NCBI GenBank assembly: GCA_030272585.1
Contig: BSYQ01000007.1
Span: 438,001 to 502,000 of the forward strand
Direction of reading: 5' to 3'
Origin: Bryopsis sp. KO-2023
Lineage: Eukaryota > Chlorophyta > Ulvophyceae > Bryopsidales > Bryopsidaceae
Length of the DNA stretch: 64,000 nt
Shown here: piece after piece, positions 1 to 9,545 of the stretch
Layout of the letters: every line of letters begins with the position of its first letter
Numbering within the stretch: the stretch's first letter is position 1
Notes under the pieces: generated by a model
What the model saw: the letters and a program-made list of their open reading frames with translations, nothing else
Databases searched by the model: none
Told to the model about the DNA's origin: nothing
Program-made: the position numbers and the translations under genes

Positions 1-301
1 TTGTATGTTCCGTTTCCACGTTCGGTCCCCCGCCATTGTCGCTTCCTGTTTCACCGCTGGGTGCACCGCCCCCCCCGCCACTCTCAATCTCTGTTGCTGC
101 GAATCCATCCACCTCCGTCTCCTCCACTGTCTCTGGTACTGCGAATTCATCCACCTCCGTCTCCTCCACTGTCTCTGATACTCCTGTGGCATTGACTATT
201 GACTGAATTATCGCCAGCTTTTGCTGTGCACTTCTGAGCTCTTCTTTGAGCACACGGTTCTCTTGTTCGAGCTGAGCGATTTTTTCGTCGCGGGGATCCA
301 T
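1..301 (-). CDS. Uncharacterised coiled-coil/acidic protein, copy 1 (3' end beyond the window)
   Basis: Start codon at 299-301; the frame is open to the left edge, so about 100 N-terminal residues are visible. It begins MDPRDEKIAQLEQEN with a leucine/glutamate heptad-like coiled coil over about residues 6-35. Acidic repeats of the form ETVEETEVDEF/GF follow, then a Gly/Ser-rich stretch. The first 35 residues clearly match the start of the 386-residue minus-strand ORF at 13629-14789 (MDPRDQRILELEEEN). Both copies are divergently paired with a plus-strand ORF encoding a KSTQAEEL coiled-coil protein. I do not recognise the family. The conserved partner arrangement argues that it is a real gene; its C-terminus cannot be judged here. 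Confidence 0.6.
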   Translation of the reverse strand, partial: MDPRDEKIAQLEQENRVLKEELRSAQQKLAIIQSIVNATGVSETVEETEVDEFAVPETVEETEVDGFAATEIESGGGGGAPSGETGSDNGGGPNVETEHT

Positions 302-544
302 TTGCGCCACACTACTGAGTCCATTCGTGGTTTCGCTTAGGTTTATTCGTTTAATGCGCGCGACTGTCCTATCTGATGGGATTGATGTATTCTTTCGTGA
401 TGTGATGTTGTGTTGCTGGGGTAAAATCAGATTGGGACGTTCTGTCTGTGGCGTCATTTCCTTGCGGAACGTTGTTTTAAAAGGGATTCGGTGTTGGCTT
501 TGGTATTTTTTTTGTTGGTGCGTATGGAACGTTGAGATAACAAA
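302..544. promoter_or_regulatory. Divergent intergenic region of coiled-coil gene pair, copy 1
   Basis: 243 bp separate the start codons of the divergent ORFs at 301 (minus) and 545 (plus). The equivalent spacer of copy 2 (14790-15010) is 221 bp. The two share T-rich plus-strand text and the phrases 'gtttattcgttt', 'gggacgtt' and 'ttggtgt' in the same order. A bidirectional promoter is inferred from geometry and this shared text. I cannot identify specific promoter boxes. Confidence 0.4.
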
Positions 545-1120
545 ATGCCTCCAAGGAAGTCCACGCAAGCTGAGGAGTTGGCGAGTCTGAGGGCGGCGCT
601 TGAGCCGCTGATGGCTCGAATCACTGGGTATGAGGAAGCTGAAAAGGCCTGGGTGTCAGAGAAGAAAGCGCTAGAGAGTCGCATCGCAGCACTTCAAAAA
701 GAAAAAATGGAAGTGAGTAAAGTTGCTCAAGCTGTCAAAGGGGAAAGGGATTCGGTGGTGGAAGAAGTCCTGGAGATAGTGAAAACTTCTGTCGCTGGGA
801 TGAGCGCGAGTCTTCGTAAGTTCCAATCTGAGTGTAGTTTGACGAATGAAAAGGATGTCAAGAAAAGGAAAGTGGTCGACAGTGGTAGAAACGACGGTAA
901 AGAGAAGCGGGTTGCGGTGGAGAGAAAGAAAGTGGTGGACAATGACAGGAACGAAACAAAAGAGAAGCGTGTTCCAGTGGAGAGGAAAAAAGCTCCTGAT
1001 TGTGAGAGGAACGAAGGCAAAGAGAAGCGGATGGTGGCGGAAAAAAAAAAGGGGGGTGCTGGTGGTGATAAAAACGAGATAAGAGAGAATTGGGAGGCGT
1101 TCGCAAGGCAATCTGGTTGA
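545..1120 (+). CDS. Uncharacterised coiled-coil protein with basic tandem repeats, copy 1
   Basis: 191 residues. The N-terminal half (MPPRKSTQAEELASLRAAL, then RITGYEEAEKAW) is a predicted coiled coil to about residue 75. A short hydrophobic stretch follows. From about residue 102 there are three tandem 20-residue lysine/arginine-rich repeats (each close to K-K-V-V-D-x-x-R-N-x-x-K-E-K-R-V), encoded by 60-bp direct repeats at about 861-1040. The paralogue at 15011-15427 shares the N-terminus but has only about 1.5 repeats, so the repeat region changes in length. It has no known domain I recognise. The basic tail could bind nucleic acid or act as a nuclear localisation signal; that is inference. 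Confidence 0.6.
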   Translation: MPPRKSTQAEELASLRAALEPLMARITGYEEAEKAWVSEKKALESRIAALQKEKMEVSKVAQAVKGERDSVVEEVLEIVKTSVAGMSASLRKFQSECSLTNEKDVKKRKVVDSGRNDGKEKRVAVERKKVVDNDRNETKEKRVPVERKKAPDCERNEGKEKRMVAEKKKGGAGGDKNEIRENWEAFARQSG

Positions 1121-1365
1121 TTGTTTATGTTGCATGTTGCAAGGGGGGGTGTTTTTTTGATGGTTTATGTTGCATGTTGCAAGGGGGGGCGTTTTTTTGT
1201 TTCTGTATTTGTAAAACAAAGGCTTTCGTTTTAAGCAAACCAGTTAAGAGAGCATTGGGAGGCGTTTGCAAGGCATTTTGGTTTATGTTGCATGTTGCAG
1301 AGGGGGGGTGTTTTGTTGTTTTTCTGTATTTGTAAAACAAAGGCTTTCATTTTAACCAAACCAAA

Positions 1366-1424
<59 letters not shown>
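1090..1424. repeat. Tandem 3'-flank repeats and a (CT)n(CA)n microsatellite
   Basis: Two related units of about 110-145 bp lie at about 1090-1232 and 1256-1363. Each runs from GGGAGGCGTT through 'gttgcatgttgcaagg' and a poly-G/poly-T run to 'gtatttgtaaaacaaaggctttc'. They overlap the end of the upstream coiled-coil ORF and are probably its 3' untranslated region duplicated. A CT then CA dinucleotide microsatellite occupies about 1366-1424. Confidence 0.7.
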
Positions 1425-1639
1425 ATGTTTCGGAATCCGCATATCACTTAATCAATATTACATGCGTAGAAGCCAAATATTACATGCGTAGAAGCCAAAA
1501 ACAACAAAGAAATATGAAATTACAAAAATATCACACCAAACCAAAGAATGGTTACTACCCAGCCGCCATCAAATCCCTATATGTCTCGCGTGTTGAAATA
1601 TGTTCGGTCCTTCTAGCGTTGAAACGAAAGCGCTATTTT

Positions 1640-2103
1640 GGAAGAGAAGCGTCGTTCTTTATCCACATTTCGATATGCTTTATATAAAATGTGTCGCACT
1701 TCTGTATCGAAATCGCCATGCGCTTTCCATGCAATCTCCGAACCCTCCAATTCTTGGTATATCCTCTTTGTAACTCTATCGTGGAAGAATCGTCGCTCTT
1801 TTCTACTTTTTTTATTTGCTCCATGTAATATGTATCGAAATTCCCACATGCTTCACGTGTTCAAATATGTTTGGTCCTTCAAGCGCGAAAACGAAAGAAC
1901 GAATGGAGCTAATATTCCCTCTGCGAACCCTCCAATTCTTGGTATATCCTCTTTTTCAAACTCTATCGTGGAAGAATCGTCGTTCTTTATCCACATTTCG
2001 ATATCCTTTATATAATATGTGTCGCACTTCCGTATCGAAATCTCCATGTGCTTTCGTCGTTTTATCCACATTTTCTATATGCTCCATCTAATAATTTGTG
2101 TAT
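1640..2103. repeat. Degenerate tandem repeats 3' of the Helitron ORF
   Basis: Two sequence blocks alternate. The first ('cgttctttatccacatttcgata...gtgtcgcacttc...tcgaaatc') is at about 1652-1728 and 1979-2058. The second ('ccctccaattcttggtatatcctctttt...tatcgtggaagaatcgtcg') is at about 1738-1797 and 1926-1981. A weaker match to the start of the second block ('ccaccaatgcttggtat') lies across the stop codon of the Helitron ORF at about 2110. The repeats therefore appear to have been made from the 3' end of that ORF. The stretch 1425-1640 shows no gene. Confidence 0.6.
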
Positions 2104-5100
2104 CTAATCCACCAATGCTTGGTATGTGACATTGTCTGTTGAAGTTTTTCCATCTGCAGTTGTCAAGATGCCGAAATTTTCGGCATTGCGCACACGTCCA
2201 CAGGCAACATACAATTGGCCATGCATGAATGCAGCTGTCCGAATGTCCAGAACCGCTCTATCCAACGTCTTCCCTTGCGACTTATTCACAGTTATAGCAT
2301 GCGCACATGTTAATGGGAACTGTGATCTTTGCATTGTGATTCCAGTATTTGTAATTTTGAAATCAAATTTGATTCGCGGAATCAATGCTATGTTGTTTGT
2401 CCCCGCAATTTGGACCTCCAAAAGCCGTCGTGAAACAATAGAACGGAATATAACTTTTGTTCCATTCATCAAGCGTTTTGTTGGGTCCAAATTCCGTAGA
2501 ATCATCATCGAAGCTCCAATCTTCGTCTTCAAAACATGTTGTGGCACTCCTGGGGTTGTCGCATTGTGCAGGTACTCATCATCAATATTAGCATCTTCTG
2601 CAACAGTATCGAAAGACTCAAATCGATGTTCTTCGCCAGACATTGCTGTCAAATATATCTCGTTGTGTTGATCCACCAAAATATTATGAAAAGATAAGAT
2701 CGCCCGGTTGTGTTTGTTTTCTGGAGTACAACCAATATTTAGCCATTGGCTTGCTGCGGCGCAATCAGTGAATATTTGAATCTCGCTTGGAAAATTAACG
2801 CAAGATAATGTGTTTGTTGAAGGTTGCATCGCTATAGTATCCACAAAATTCGCCCATTGACTCCCTGGCACTGCCCGTTGATTTATGGTTAACTTCAGAT
2901 GTTGGAAGTGTTGGAATAAAGGACTGGACTTCAAAGACGCGTCCACAATATCCGCTTGTGTTCCTTGAAGAACAACGGGTGGTGTTTGTCGGAAATCACC
3001 GGATATAATGAAAATAACACCCCCAAAGGGTTGTTGATTGTTTCGTAGAAAACGCAGCAACGTATCAACCGCTTCAACTTGGCAACGATGCGCCATAGCA
3101 ATTTCATCCCATATAATAATCGTTGCTGCAATCAAAAGGGCGGCACGTTGTGAATTTGCTGAAACGTTGCATTCTATTGTGCCATCAGGATGTCTCTCCC
3201 CTGGTGTTGTTATCGGGATACGAAACATATTGTGTGCGGTTGTTCCTCCATCATGATCAATTGCTGCTACACCCGTTGACGCTGTCACAAGTGCAATATG
3301 TTGTTGCATCCTCGTTGCCATTGTGATCATTTTTAAGACAAAAGTTTTCCCACGGCCAGCTGGTGCATCAATGAAGAACAATCCTCCTCGATTATTGTGA
3401 ACGGCTTGTTGTAAAGTATCATAAATGCCACGTTGCTCGTTGGATGCAATGGATAACATTTCATCCAATATAGTCGTATATTCATCCAAATCGTATGCTA
3501 ACATTGCACGTGTCAATTCGGTGTTGTTCTGCAATGGTTGTGGCAAGGAAGTATCAATGGGGTCCTTCCCAGCAGCTCGCAAACGTCTCCATATGTCCTT
3601 AAGTAACTCATTCTTTGCGTGCGGTGTTAACGGCGGTGGCGGTGCATCAAAAGGATGAAGTCCTGTGGATGCACCTTGGTTGAAATCTTGACCAAGATAA
3701 TTTCCATACATGTTGAAGAGCAAGGGTGCATTGGCACCATCGCATACTAATATAGTATATAAGGATCGCAAATGAGATGGCGAATATAATGCCGCACATG
3801 CTTCCGCCAAACACATCGAAGCCTCTTCATCATTCTGCACTAGATTCGCTGCAATAGCGGCTTCGTGGAACGTACGATATACTGTATTATCAATTGTACG
3901 CAATGAAACAAAAGAATCAGCCGCATGGAATTTCAATAACAACTTCAAGTAGAACAATTCTCCGACCCGTGGCATCACCATCCACATTCGACACAAATAT
4001 CGACTTTGTACTCTTGGTACAATCATCCTGTTGCATTGATCCAAATATCGTTCGCCACCTCGGTACTCCAGAGCCTCTGACCTAGAAAGGATGCGGTACT
4101 TCTCATAATACTCAATAATTGTTAAACTTCTGAACCCTTGTGGCCGCTCAAAGTATCTCAAAAGCATCGATTTTTGGTTTTGTGCAGCAACAGATGGGGC
4201 TTCACCTGGCGTCACTAGTATAGTATCCGCTCCCGGAAGATGAATCGAAATAGTTCCTACTGATGGGTCGCGTGTGTTGGTTTGAAATCCAAATATACGC
4301 CATATCGCTTCGGTTGCGGACAGGTATCGACAATTTTCATATGCCGTGATCTCGTTTGACTCATCCTGTGTGGCGACGTTTGTTCTATCGGGTCCTTTGT
4401 ATATGTACTTATACAAATAAGCAACAATATTTACTGTCGCTGCCACCTCCACGTTTATGTGACATTTGTACTTCTCCAACATCCGCATATTATAAGGCAC
4501 CACAAGTGTATCATTTTGTGTGCGACGACGGTATTGCACAAACCCCCGCTCATCAAAAGTTGTTGCCATTTGTATATTTTTTGGATAATCATAACTACAT
4601 CTTGCTGTTCCAGTAGAACATCGTGGTGTGTGTCTGTGTGTCATAAACGTCTTCACGAGTTCTTGTTGCTCGGGCTGCTCTGCTGGTGGCATTTCAGCAG
4701 ATACAAAAGTATCGATTACCTCGGGTGCAACGGGTTGATCCCCTTCGACTCTAATTGCAATGTGGGCATGAGGTAACCCACGTTTTTGAAACTCCACCAC
4801 TCGAAGGATATATTGGGCTTTCCTTCCGAAGAACAACCCTCGCCTTAAATCTTTCGTAAACTGGGCAGGGTAGCGATGGAACACCCGTACGGTCACGTCT
4901 GGCCTGTCGAAGGCAGTTTCACCTGGAGATAATAATGCCTGTATTTCAGGCCAACGAGGGTTGCATGTCATTGTAATGAAGTATGATGGTCTACCCATTC
5001 GAGCAACTATTGCTAACCCATCTTGCGTCAATTGTCGTTGGCGGCGAGGTCCTGATGTAAATGATGAGGGCAAAAAAATACGACCGCCAGGATTTGATCC

Positions 5101-6225
5101 ATCGGCTCCTATTGTTTCACACTCTCGACGGAGCAGCAAGTTGGCCTGGAATTCAGGAGAACGCATGTAGTTCAAACGTTGAGATTCGATCCGACATTGC
5201 ATGTCCACCACATATTCTTGCATGAGACGCCCTAATTGCCCAAATCGAGGCTCACATAGAATGCGCTGCCGTGTGTACATCATTAGAGAGATGGGTTCCC
5301 CTTTGGTCGATCGATAACATATATCTGGACGTTCTGCAGGGGGTGCAAACCATCCTATCTCTCCGGTCACAAAAAAAAGCGGATATTGTAGACACTCATA
5401 TATGCTACTATGAATGCTTACAAATTCCGCATCCATTGGTCCACCGTTGATTGGAAAACGAATGGCATAACGTGGGCTTGGTGTTTCTCGATCCGCAACA
5501 GTTTTAAATACAACTGCTATTTCATCCGCGTGTGCATCGTCCATTTGATGGTACACTTCAATAGTATCGACGGGAGGAACGGTGTCTAAAAATTGTGATA
5601 CTCTTCGGAAGGCTTGCACATGGGGGTTCACACTGTCAAGGATTGAAGCTATGGAATTGACCGTGTCTTGGTTAAGGTTACGATAATTCCTTTCTGCGGG
5701 TGCATGTATAAACCAACGTAGAGGTCCCTCCATCGAAGTAGGAAGAGCACGATGATACACCTTCCCATGCAAACGGACGAACGCAGGGCCAGCAAATGTG
5801 TCAAACCCTCCATCGGTTGAGGTTCCAATTGCTGTTAAGCAGAACTGGTTATTCATCTGTCTTGATAACCTTGAAAAGTCTCGGGTTTTGTATATACTCC
5901 GTAGCTCCAGTGGCAAAGGTTGTAATCGTGCAAGAACATGTTTGCCTTTTGTACAACACATTGTCTTTGTTTCCGATGGCATCAACAAAGCGTTACAAAA
6001 CGCACAACGTCGATCAAACACTTGTTCAGCATCGTTGGTCCCCATATTACTGAGAAGAGGCAGAACAGTGCCTGCGTTTTGTAGCCATGGTAACGAAGGC
6101 ATGGTAGATGTCGATGCCACATTTGCTTGTAGTTGTGGTGTTTCGTGATCGCCCATAATATATAATCTGTCCGAAGAATATTGGAATACACCATTCACAA
6201 TGAATAGCAAAAGGATTTTTCTCAC
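2104..6225 (-). CDS. Helitron-type Rep/helicase transposase
   Basis: A single uninterrupted 1373-residue ORF; a start at MGDHETPQ (6156) is equally possible. It joins a rolling-circle Rep (HUH endonuclease) to a PIF1-family helicase, the hallmark of autonomous Helitrons. Visible motifs include the HUH motif in GLPHAHI (about residue 485), the catalytic tyrosine region YLYKYIYKGPDR (about residue 605), and a Cys-rich N-terminus (CAFCN...CC). The helicase part has Walker A APAGRGKTF (about residue 955), a DE box in IIWDEIAMAHR, LTINQRA, and the C-terminal CAHAITVNKSQGKTLD motif followed by YVACGRVRN. The frame is intact and all catalytic motifs are present, so the element may be recent. Length is within the usual range for Helitron proteins. 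I could not confidently locate the 5'-TC or 3'-CTRR/hairpin ends. The A/T-rich flanks and the repeats at 1640-2103 probably belong to the element. Confidence 0.93.
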   Translation of the reverse strand: MRKILLLFIVNGVFQYSSDRLYIMGDHETPQLQANVASTSTMPSLPWLQNAGTVLPLLSNMGTNDAEQVFDRRCAFCNALLMPSETKTMCCTKGKHVLARLQPLPLELRSIYKTRDFSRLSRQMNNQFCLTAIGTSTDGGFDTFAGPAFVRLHGKVYHRALPTSMEGPLRWFIHAPAERNYRNLNQDTVNSIASILDSVNPHVQAFRRVSQFLDTVPPVDTIEVYHQMDDAHADEIAVVFKTVADRETPSPRYAIRFPINGGPMDAEFVSIHSSIYECLQYPLFFVTGEIGWFAPPAERPDICYRSTKGEPISLMMYTRQRILCEPRFGQLGRLMQEYVVDMQCRIESQRLNYMRSPEFQANLLLRRECETIGADGSNPGGRIFLPSSFTSGPRRQRQLTQDGLAIVARMGRPSYFITMTCNPRWPEIQALLSPGETAFDRPDVTVRVFHRYPAQFTKDLRRGLFFGRKAQYILRVVEFQKRGLPHAHIAIRVEGDQPVAPEVIDTFVSAEMPPAEQPEQQELVKTFMTHRHTPRCSTGTARCSYDYPKNIQMATTFDERGFVQYRRRTQNDTLVVPYNMRMLEKYKCHINVEVAATVNIVAYLYKYIYKGPDRTNVATQDESNEITAYENCRYLSATEAIWRIFGFQTNTRDPSVGTISIHLPGADTILVTPGEAPSVAAQNQKSMLLRYFERPQGFRSLTIIEYYEKYRILSRSEALEYRGGERYLDQCNRMIVPRVQSRYLCRMWMVMPRVGELFYLKLLLKFHAADSFVSLRTIDNTVYRTFHEAAIAANLVQNDEEASMCLAEACAALYSPSHLRSLYTILVCDGANAPLLFNMYGNYLGQDFNQGASTGLHPFDAPPPPLTPHAKNELLKDIWRRLRAAGKDPIDTSLPQPLQNNTELTRAMLAYDLDEYTTILDEMLSIASNEQRGIYDTLQQAVHNNRGGLFFIDAPAGRGKTFVLKMITMATRMQQHIALVTASTGVAAIDHDGGTTAHNMFRIPITTPGERHPDGTIECNVSANSQRAALLIAATIIIWDEIAMAHRCQVEAVDTLLRFLRNNQQPFGGVIFIISGDFRQTPPVVLQGTQADIVDASLKSSPLFQHFQHLKLTINQRAVPGSQWANFVDTIAMQPSTNTLSCVNFPSEIQIFTDCAAASQWLNIGCTPENKHNRAILSFHNILVDQHNEIYLTAMSGEEHRFESFDTVAEDANIDDEYLHNATTPGVPQHVLKTKIGASMMILRNLDPTKRLMNGTKVIFRSIVSRRLLEVQIAGTNNIALIPRIKFDFKITNTGITMQRSQFPLTCAHAITVNKSQGKTLDRAVLDIRTAAFMHGQLYVACGRVRNAENFGILTTADGKTSTDNVTYQALVD

Positions 6226-6339
6226 CTTATATAAACCTGTCCATCTACAAACTGTACTACATCTCTAGATGGACATCAGATTTCGTCTATGAAATCATAA
6301 AGATCTAGAATGTAGAAGTAATAGAATTATGCAATCATT

Positions 6340-6930
6340 TGGAGTCTAGGCGGCTGAATGGTATCAGCGGGGTTACAACGTGTTTGCTCAGCCGCTTGAA
6401 CCCAGCCGCCGTCATCATCACATTTCAAAAAAGGGGGAAAAAACGCAACCCCATGCATCAGCTCAGGCCAGGCGGCTGGTCAGCGGGGTTACAACGTGTT
6501 TGGTCAGCCGCTTCAACCCAGCCGCCGTCACCATCACAATTCACAGTTCAAGAAAGGGGGAAGAACCACAACCCCGTGCAACGCCAGGCCAGGGGGCTGG
6601 TCAGCAGGGTTACAACATGTTTGCTCAGCCGCTTGACCCCAGCCGCCGTCACCATCACAATTCAAGAAAGGAGCCTACACCGTCTGGGCCTGGTTTTCTT
6701 GGGGGCGGTTTGGGCAGTCAGGGTTTCACGGGTTGTTATCTGAGCGGCTTTCAAGAGGCGTGGTTGCCGCGAGTCAGTTTTTCTTGCTTCAGCGGCAGAT
6801 GGTGTGTCGGCGATTGGTGGTTGTCGGCCGCTGGAATGTCGCCCGCTGGCTGATTTCCGCCAACATCGATCATTTTCATTATTAGTCACGGCATTACAAT
6901 CACAGCATTACAATCACATTCACAGCATCA
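6340..6930. repeat. AGCCGC-rich repeat, copy A of a long direct repeat
   Basis: Three tandem units of about 120 bp carry 'gcggctggtcagc(g/a)gggttacaac(g/a)tgttt...cagccgctt...cccagccgccgtcaccatcacaatt'. Unique sequence follows ('gagcctacaccgtctgggcctgg' to 'ctgatttccgccaacatcg', then a 'cattacaatcacag' tail). The same sequence recurs in the same orientation at 16870-17275. The AGCCGC/GCGGCT words also make up the array at 11.5-13.6 kb. Short plus-strand ORFs through this repeat (for example HHHNSRKEPTPSGPG) are not convincing as genes. The stretch 6930-7208 is AT/CA-rich with short 'aaaccccaaaactcc' repeats and holds no gene I can see. Confidence 0.8.
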
Positions 6931-7208
6931 AGTTTTGATGATTGAAGTAATGTTATCTTCGTCACCAAGGATATGTCCGCCATCAAGGATATCTTCCTTG
7001 CAAAGGATATCTGTCTCAACAATGTTTACAGCACTACGACAGCCCACCGCTCCAATGGGTGTCACCCCAAAATCCCAAAACTCCAAAACCCCAAAACTCC
7101 AAAACCCCAATCACTCCATTCTACTTCAACAAAGGTGGATGCCGGTTTTGTAGACCTCCTCTTTAGACTTCCCTGAGCAATGCTATCCCCTTTAGGCAAT
7201 ATTTGTGG

Positions 7209-7544
7209 TCAATGGCGTGTGACGCCGTTTATGGGATGACGCTCATGACGTGAGGAGAGATTGTATCGATGGATCCATGCATCACGTATCTCGGTGAGGT
7301 CATGCACGCCTCGTGCACGTGGTATGAGGGAGATGATCATTGATAGGTTGTTGATCATGTTGCGGGCAATACTGTTGTAGATCCAGCGAGCTCTTGATAT
7401 ATCTTGTGGTGTCCGTGCGTCACGTAACTCTTGGAGGAAGTATGCTCCATCGTACATGTTCCAACGGAGCTGCCTGATGGCATGGGAGAGCGCGATTCCA
7501 AGGGATGGTGTGGGCATTGCGGTATCTGGGTGACGGATAGGCAT
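7209..7544 (-). CDS. Small uncharacterised protein
   Basis: 111 residues starting MPIRHPDTAM. The body is an amphipathic helix-like segment (AIRQLRWNMYDGAYFLQEL, then ISRARWIYNSIARNMINNL) and the end is basic and His-rich. An overlapping ORF in another minus frame (7420-7692, starting MTSHNSPNTKIFKPHQ) runs into it. The two may be parts of one gene joined by a frameshift or intron, but I found no splice sites that keep phase. It lies in a run of minus-strand ORFs from 14.8 to 7.2 kb. I do not recognise the family. Confidence 0.4.
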   Translation of the reverse strand: MPIRHPDTAMPTPSLGIALSHAIRQLRWNMYDGAYFLQELRDARTPQDISRARWIYNSIARNMINNLSMIISLIPRARGVHDLTEIRDAWIHRYNLSSRHERHPINGVTRH

Positions 7545-7699
7545 GGCGCTTGTGGATCACGGGGTTTGGATCCGTACGGAATTGGAGTCCGGAAAGAGTG
7601 TCGGCTAGTGAGTCGAGGTGTGGAAGTATGGTAGATACAAATGGCTGGTGTGGTTTAAATATTTTTGTGTTTGGTGAATTGTGTGATGTCACGGTGATG

Positions 7700-8150
7700 A
7701 TGTTTTTTTGATTGAGGATAGTTAATTAATAATCATTAGGGAGGAGTACTGTGGTATGTCATTTTATCAAGGATGTTATCTGTATCAAGGAAATAGGTTA
7801 AGTGTTCAACATGGAACTTGAATCCCAGATTGTATTGAAAGATTTGCAGAAAGCGGATGTATGATCGGGGTGGTGCGCTGTACGCTATGTATGTTTTTAT
7901 CATGATTTTTATGTGAGGATGTAAACTTCACGAAGGCAAAGAATGTTGATAGTAAACAAACAAAGGAACAAACGTCCATTACATATTGACAACACCAGGA
8001 TGGCCTATTAACATATTTTGTGTCCTTTGCCGTCTTTCCCTATTTCCCCTGTCCCCGCTCCCGATTGTATTTCATGTGTTGGCCTCCTTGCATGTCGTTT
8101 TTTTATTGTCTCTCCCACATCGCCCCTTCTGCAGGTGAGGCGGTGATGAT
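7700..8150. other. AT-rich spacer without gene
   Basis: About 450 bp between small minus-strand ORFs. Both strands show only short, low-complexity open frames. No repeat or RNA motif is apparent. Confidence 0.5.
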
Positions 8151-8480
8151 TTATGGTGATTCTAATGTGTGATCCATATCATCAGTGTGTGTAGGTGTGT
8201 CTGGGCGCTGTGGTCTTGGTGGCGAGCTGTCTTGGATGCCCATATTGTCTTGGGGAAGCGGGTGTGGTAGTATGAGGTGGAGTGGTCGGCGGTGACGGGG
8301 ACGACTCGGACATGCGTGGTCGCTGCTGGTGCTTGTCGCCATTGTCTGTGGTGGTTGTGGAGCTGGTGTGTCATGTGTTGTGGTGGATGGCGTCTGTGAG
8401 GCGCTTTGCTGCGTAAGATGTTGGATTTCGTCGTCGTCGAGCCCACTCAGGTAATATATTTCCTGAACATACAATATCAT
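8151..8480 (-). CDS. Small uncharacterised Pro/Ser/Thr-rich protein, overlapping the previous ORF by 4 nt
   Basis: 109 residues. A short N-terminal segment (MILYVQEIYYLSGLDDDEI) is followed by a Gln/Pro/Thr/His-rich, probably disordered tail. Its ATG overlaps the TGA of the preceding minus-strand ORF (8477-8644) in the arrangement ATGA. The low-complexity tail makes coding status uncertain; the ordered N-terminus and the coupled junction are the arguments in favour. Confidence 0.35.
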   Translation of the reverse strand: MILYVQEIYYLSGLDDDEIQHLTQQSASQTPSTTTHDTPAPQPPQTMATSTSSDHACPSRPRHRRPLHLILPHPLPQDNMGIQDSSPPRPQRPDTPTHTDDMDHTLESP

Positions 8481-8644
8481 CTTTCAAGATCCAGCATGTA
8501 ATCGTCGAGGTGTTTTTGAATTATTTCCAGGGTGCGTTGGCGAGGTGTTGTTGTACGTCTTACCAATATTAGTTGCTTGATTTTCCTGCTCAGACTTTGT
8601 AGGTCGTTGTACAGAAATATACGTTCTTGCTCACGCCGGTCCAT
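8477..8644 (-). CDS. Tiny uncharacterised helical ORF
   Basis: 55 residues from the ATG at 8642-8644 (MDRREQERIFLYNDLQSL) to the stop at 8477-8479. It is strongly charged and predicted wholly helical, with Leu/Ile spacing like a coiled coil and a C-terminus of HLDDYMLDLER. The frame is open further upstream but has lower-quality composition. The stop overlaps the start of the next ORF by 4 nt. No family recognised. Confidence 0.35.
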   Translation of the reverse strand: MDRREQERIFLYNDLQSLSRKIKQLILVRRTTTPRQRTLEIIQKHLDDYMLDLER

Positions 8645-8938
8645 TTTTTGTGTGTGCAATAGGTCCAATATGTTATTTACTTGTAAGATAAGGAGCACAG
8701 GAATGGTGAGAAAGAGGTGTTTGGGTTGTGTCGTGCTGATCTGTTTGATTGATGTGATGTGTTGATTTTATTTTTTGTTGTATGGTGGAATAATGTTGGT
8801 TATTTATGTTGATGTATTTTGAATGATCATTTTTAAGATTCAACGGAGCAATCAGATTTACATGGCTAGTCTCAAACAGAGCCCCTCCAATTGAACATCT
8901 GTGGAGCTTCGTACTGAACAAACAGAATTAGATCTGGT

Positions 8939-9545
8939 CTATCCATGTGCTTCTCGATCTTGGAGACGCTTGGACTGTCGCTTCGTCGCCACTTTCTCAA
9001 CTGGTGGCGGCTGTTGGCGTGTGTCCTTGGCGCGCGCCGTGGGCTTTGCATCGGAGCGGTCCTGTGTGCTGCGACGCAGCTGTGGTGGTGGTTTTGTTGC
9101 CGGCGCGTGTGGCGGCTGATGAACCTGCGCCGACAATGCCTTGGAAGTGTGACGTGGAGCTGGTGTCGTCAGGGTGGGCAGTAGTGGTTGTTTGGGTGGT
9201 GGGGCAGCTCTGGTGGACGCGGGGGGCGCTGCAGGTTGTTCCGCGGCAGTAAGATCTGCGGTGGCTGGAGGCCGGCCAACGCTTGCGGTGCTGTCTGGGG
9301 ATGGTTTTTTTGGATTCATGGATGGTTGTGAGCGCATGGCACGCTGCAAATTCTCCATAGAAAACTTGCCACATTGCCGTAGTTCCTGCATTGGACACAT
9401 TTTGGCTCACGACATTGGAGGTAGTGTTTAAATTAAGAAAACGTGTGACATTTGGAAAAGGTGCTGGTTTTTTTCGTGTTACCTTTTCCACTTTCTCCAC
9501 TTGTTCCAGCGCAGCAATGTCAATATCGATATCACTTTCTGACAT
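8939..9545 (-). CDS. Uncharacterised Pro/Ala-rich basic protein, frame interrupted (25-nt intron or frameshift)
   Basis: Two minus-strand frames together give a coherent protein. The first 45 codons (9411-9545; MSESDIDIDIAALEQVEKVE, then KKPAPFPNVTRFLNL) continue in another frame from about 9385 to 8939 (ELRQCGKFSMENLQRAMRSQ, then a long Pro/Ala/Lys-rich tail ending KRQSKRLQDREAHG). The 25 nt between them (9386-9410) begin GTGAGC and end CAG, and removing them keeps the frame, giving about 193 residues. Either this is an ultra-short intron or the copy carries a frameshift. The acidic start and basic tail suggest a nucleic-acid or scaffold role; that is inference only. Confidence 0.4.

Noticed and set aside
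1366..1424. CA repeat as a possible promoter or Z-DNA element
   Set aside because: Ordinary microsatellite; nothing ties it to a function.
6339..6853. Plus-strand ORFs with HHHNSRKEPTPSG text, repeated at 16866-17186
   Set aside because: Similarity follows the DNA direct repeat; frames differ between copies and no start is conserved.
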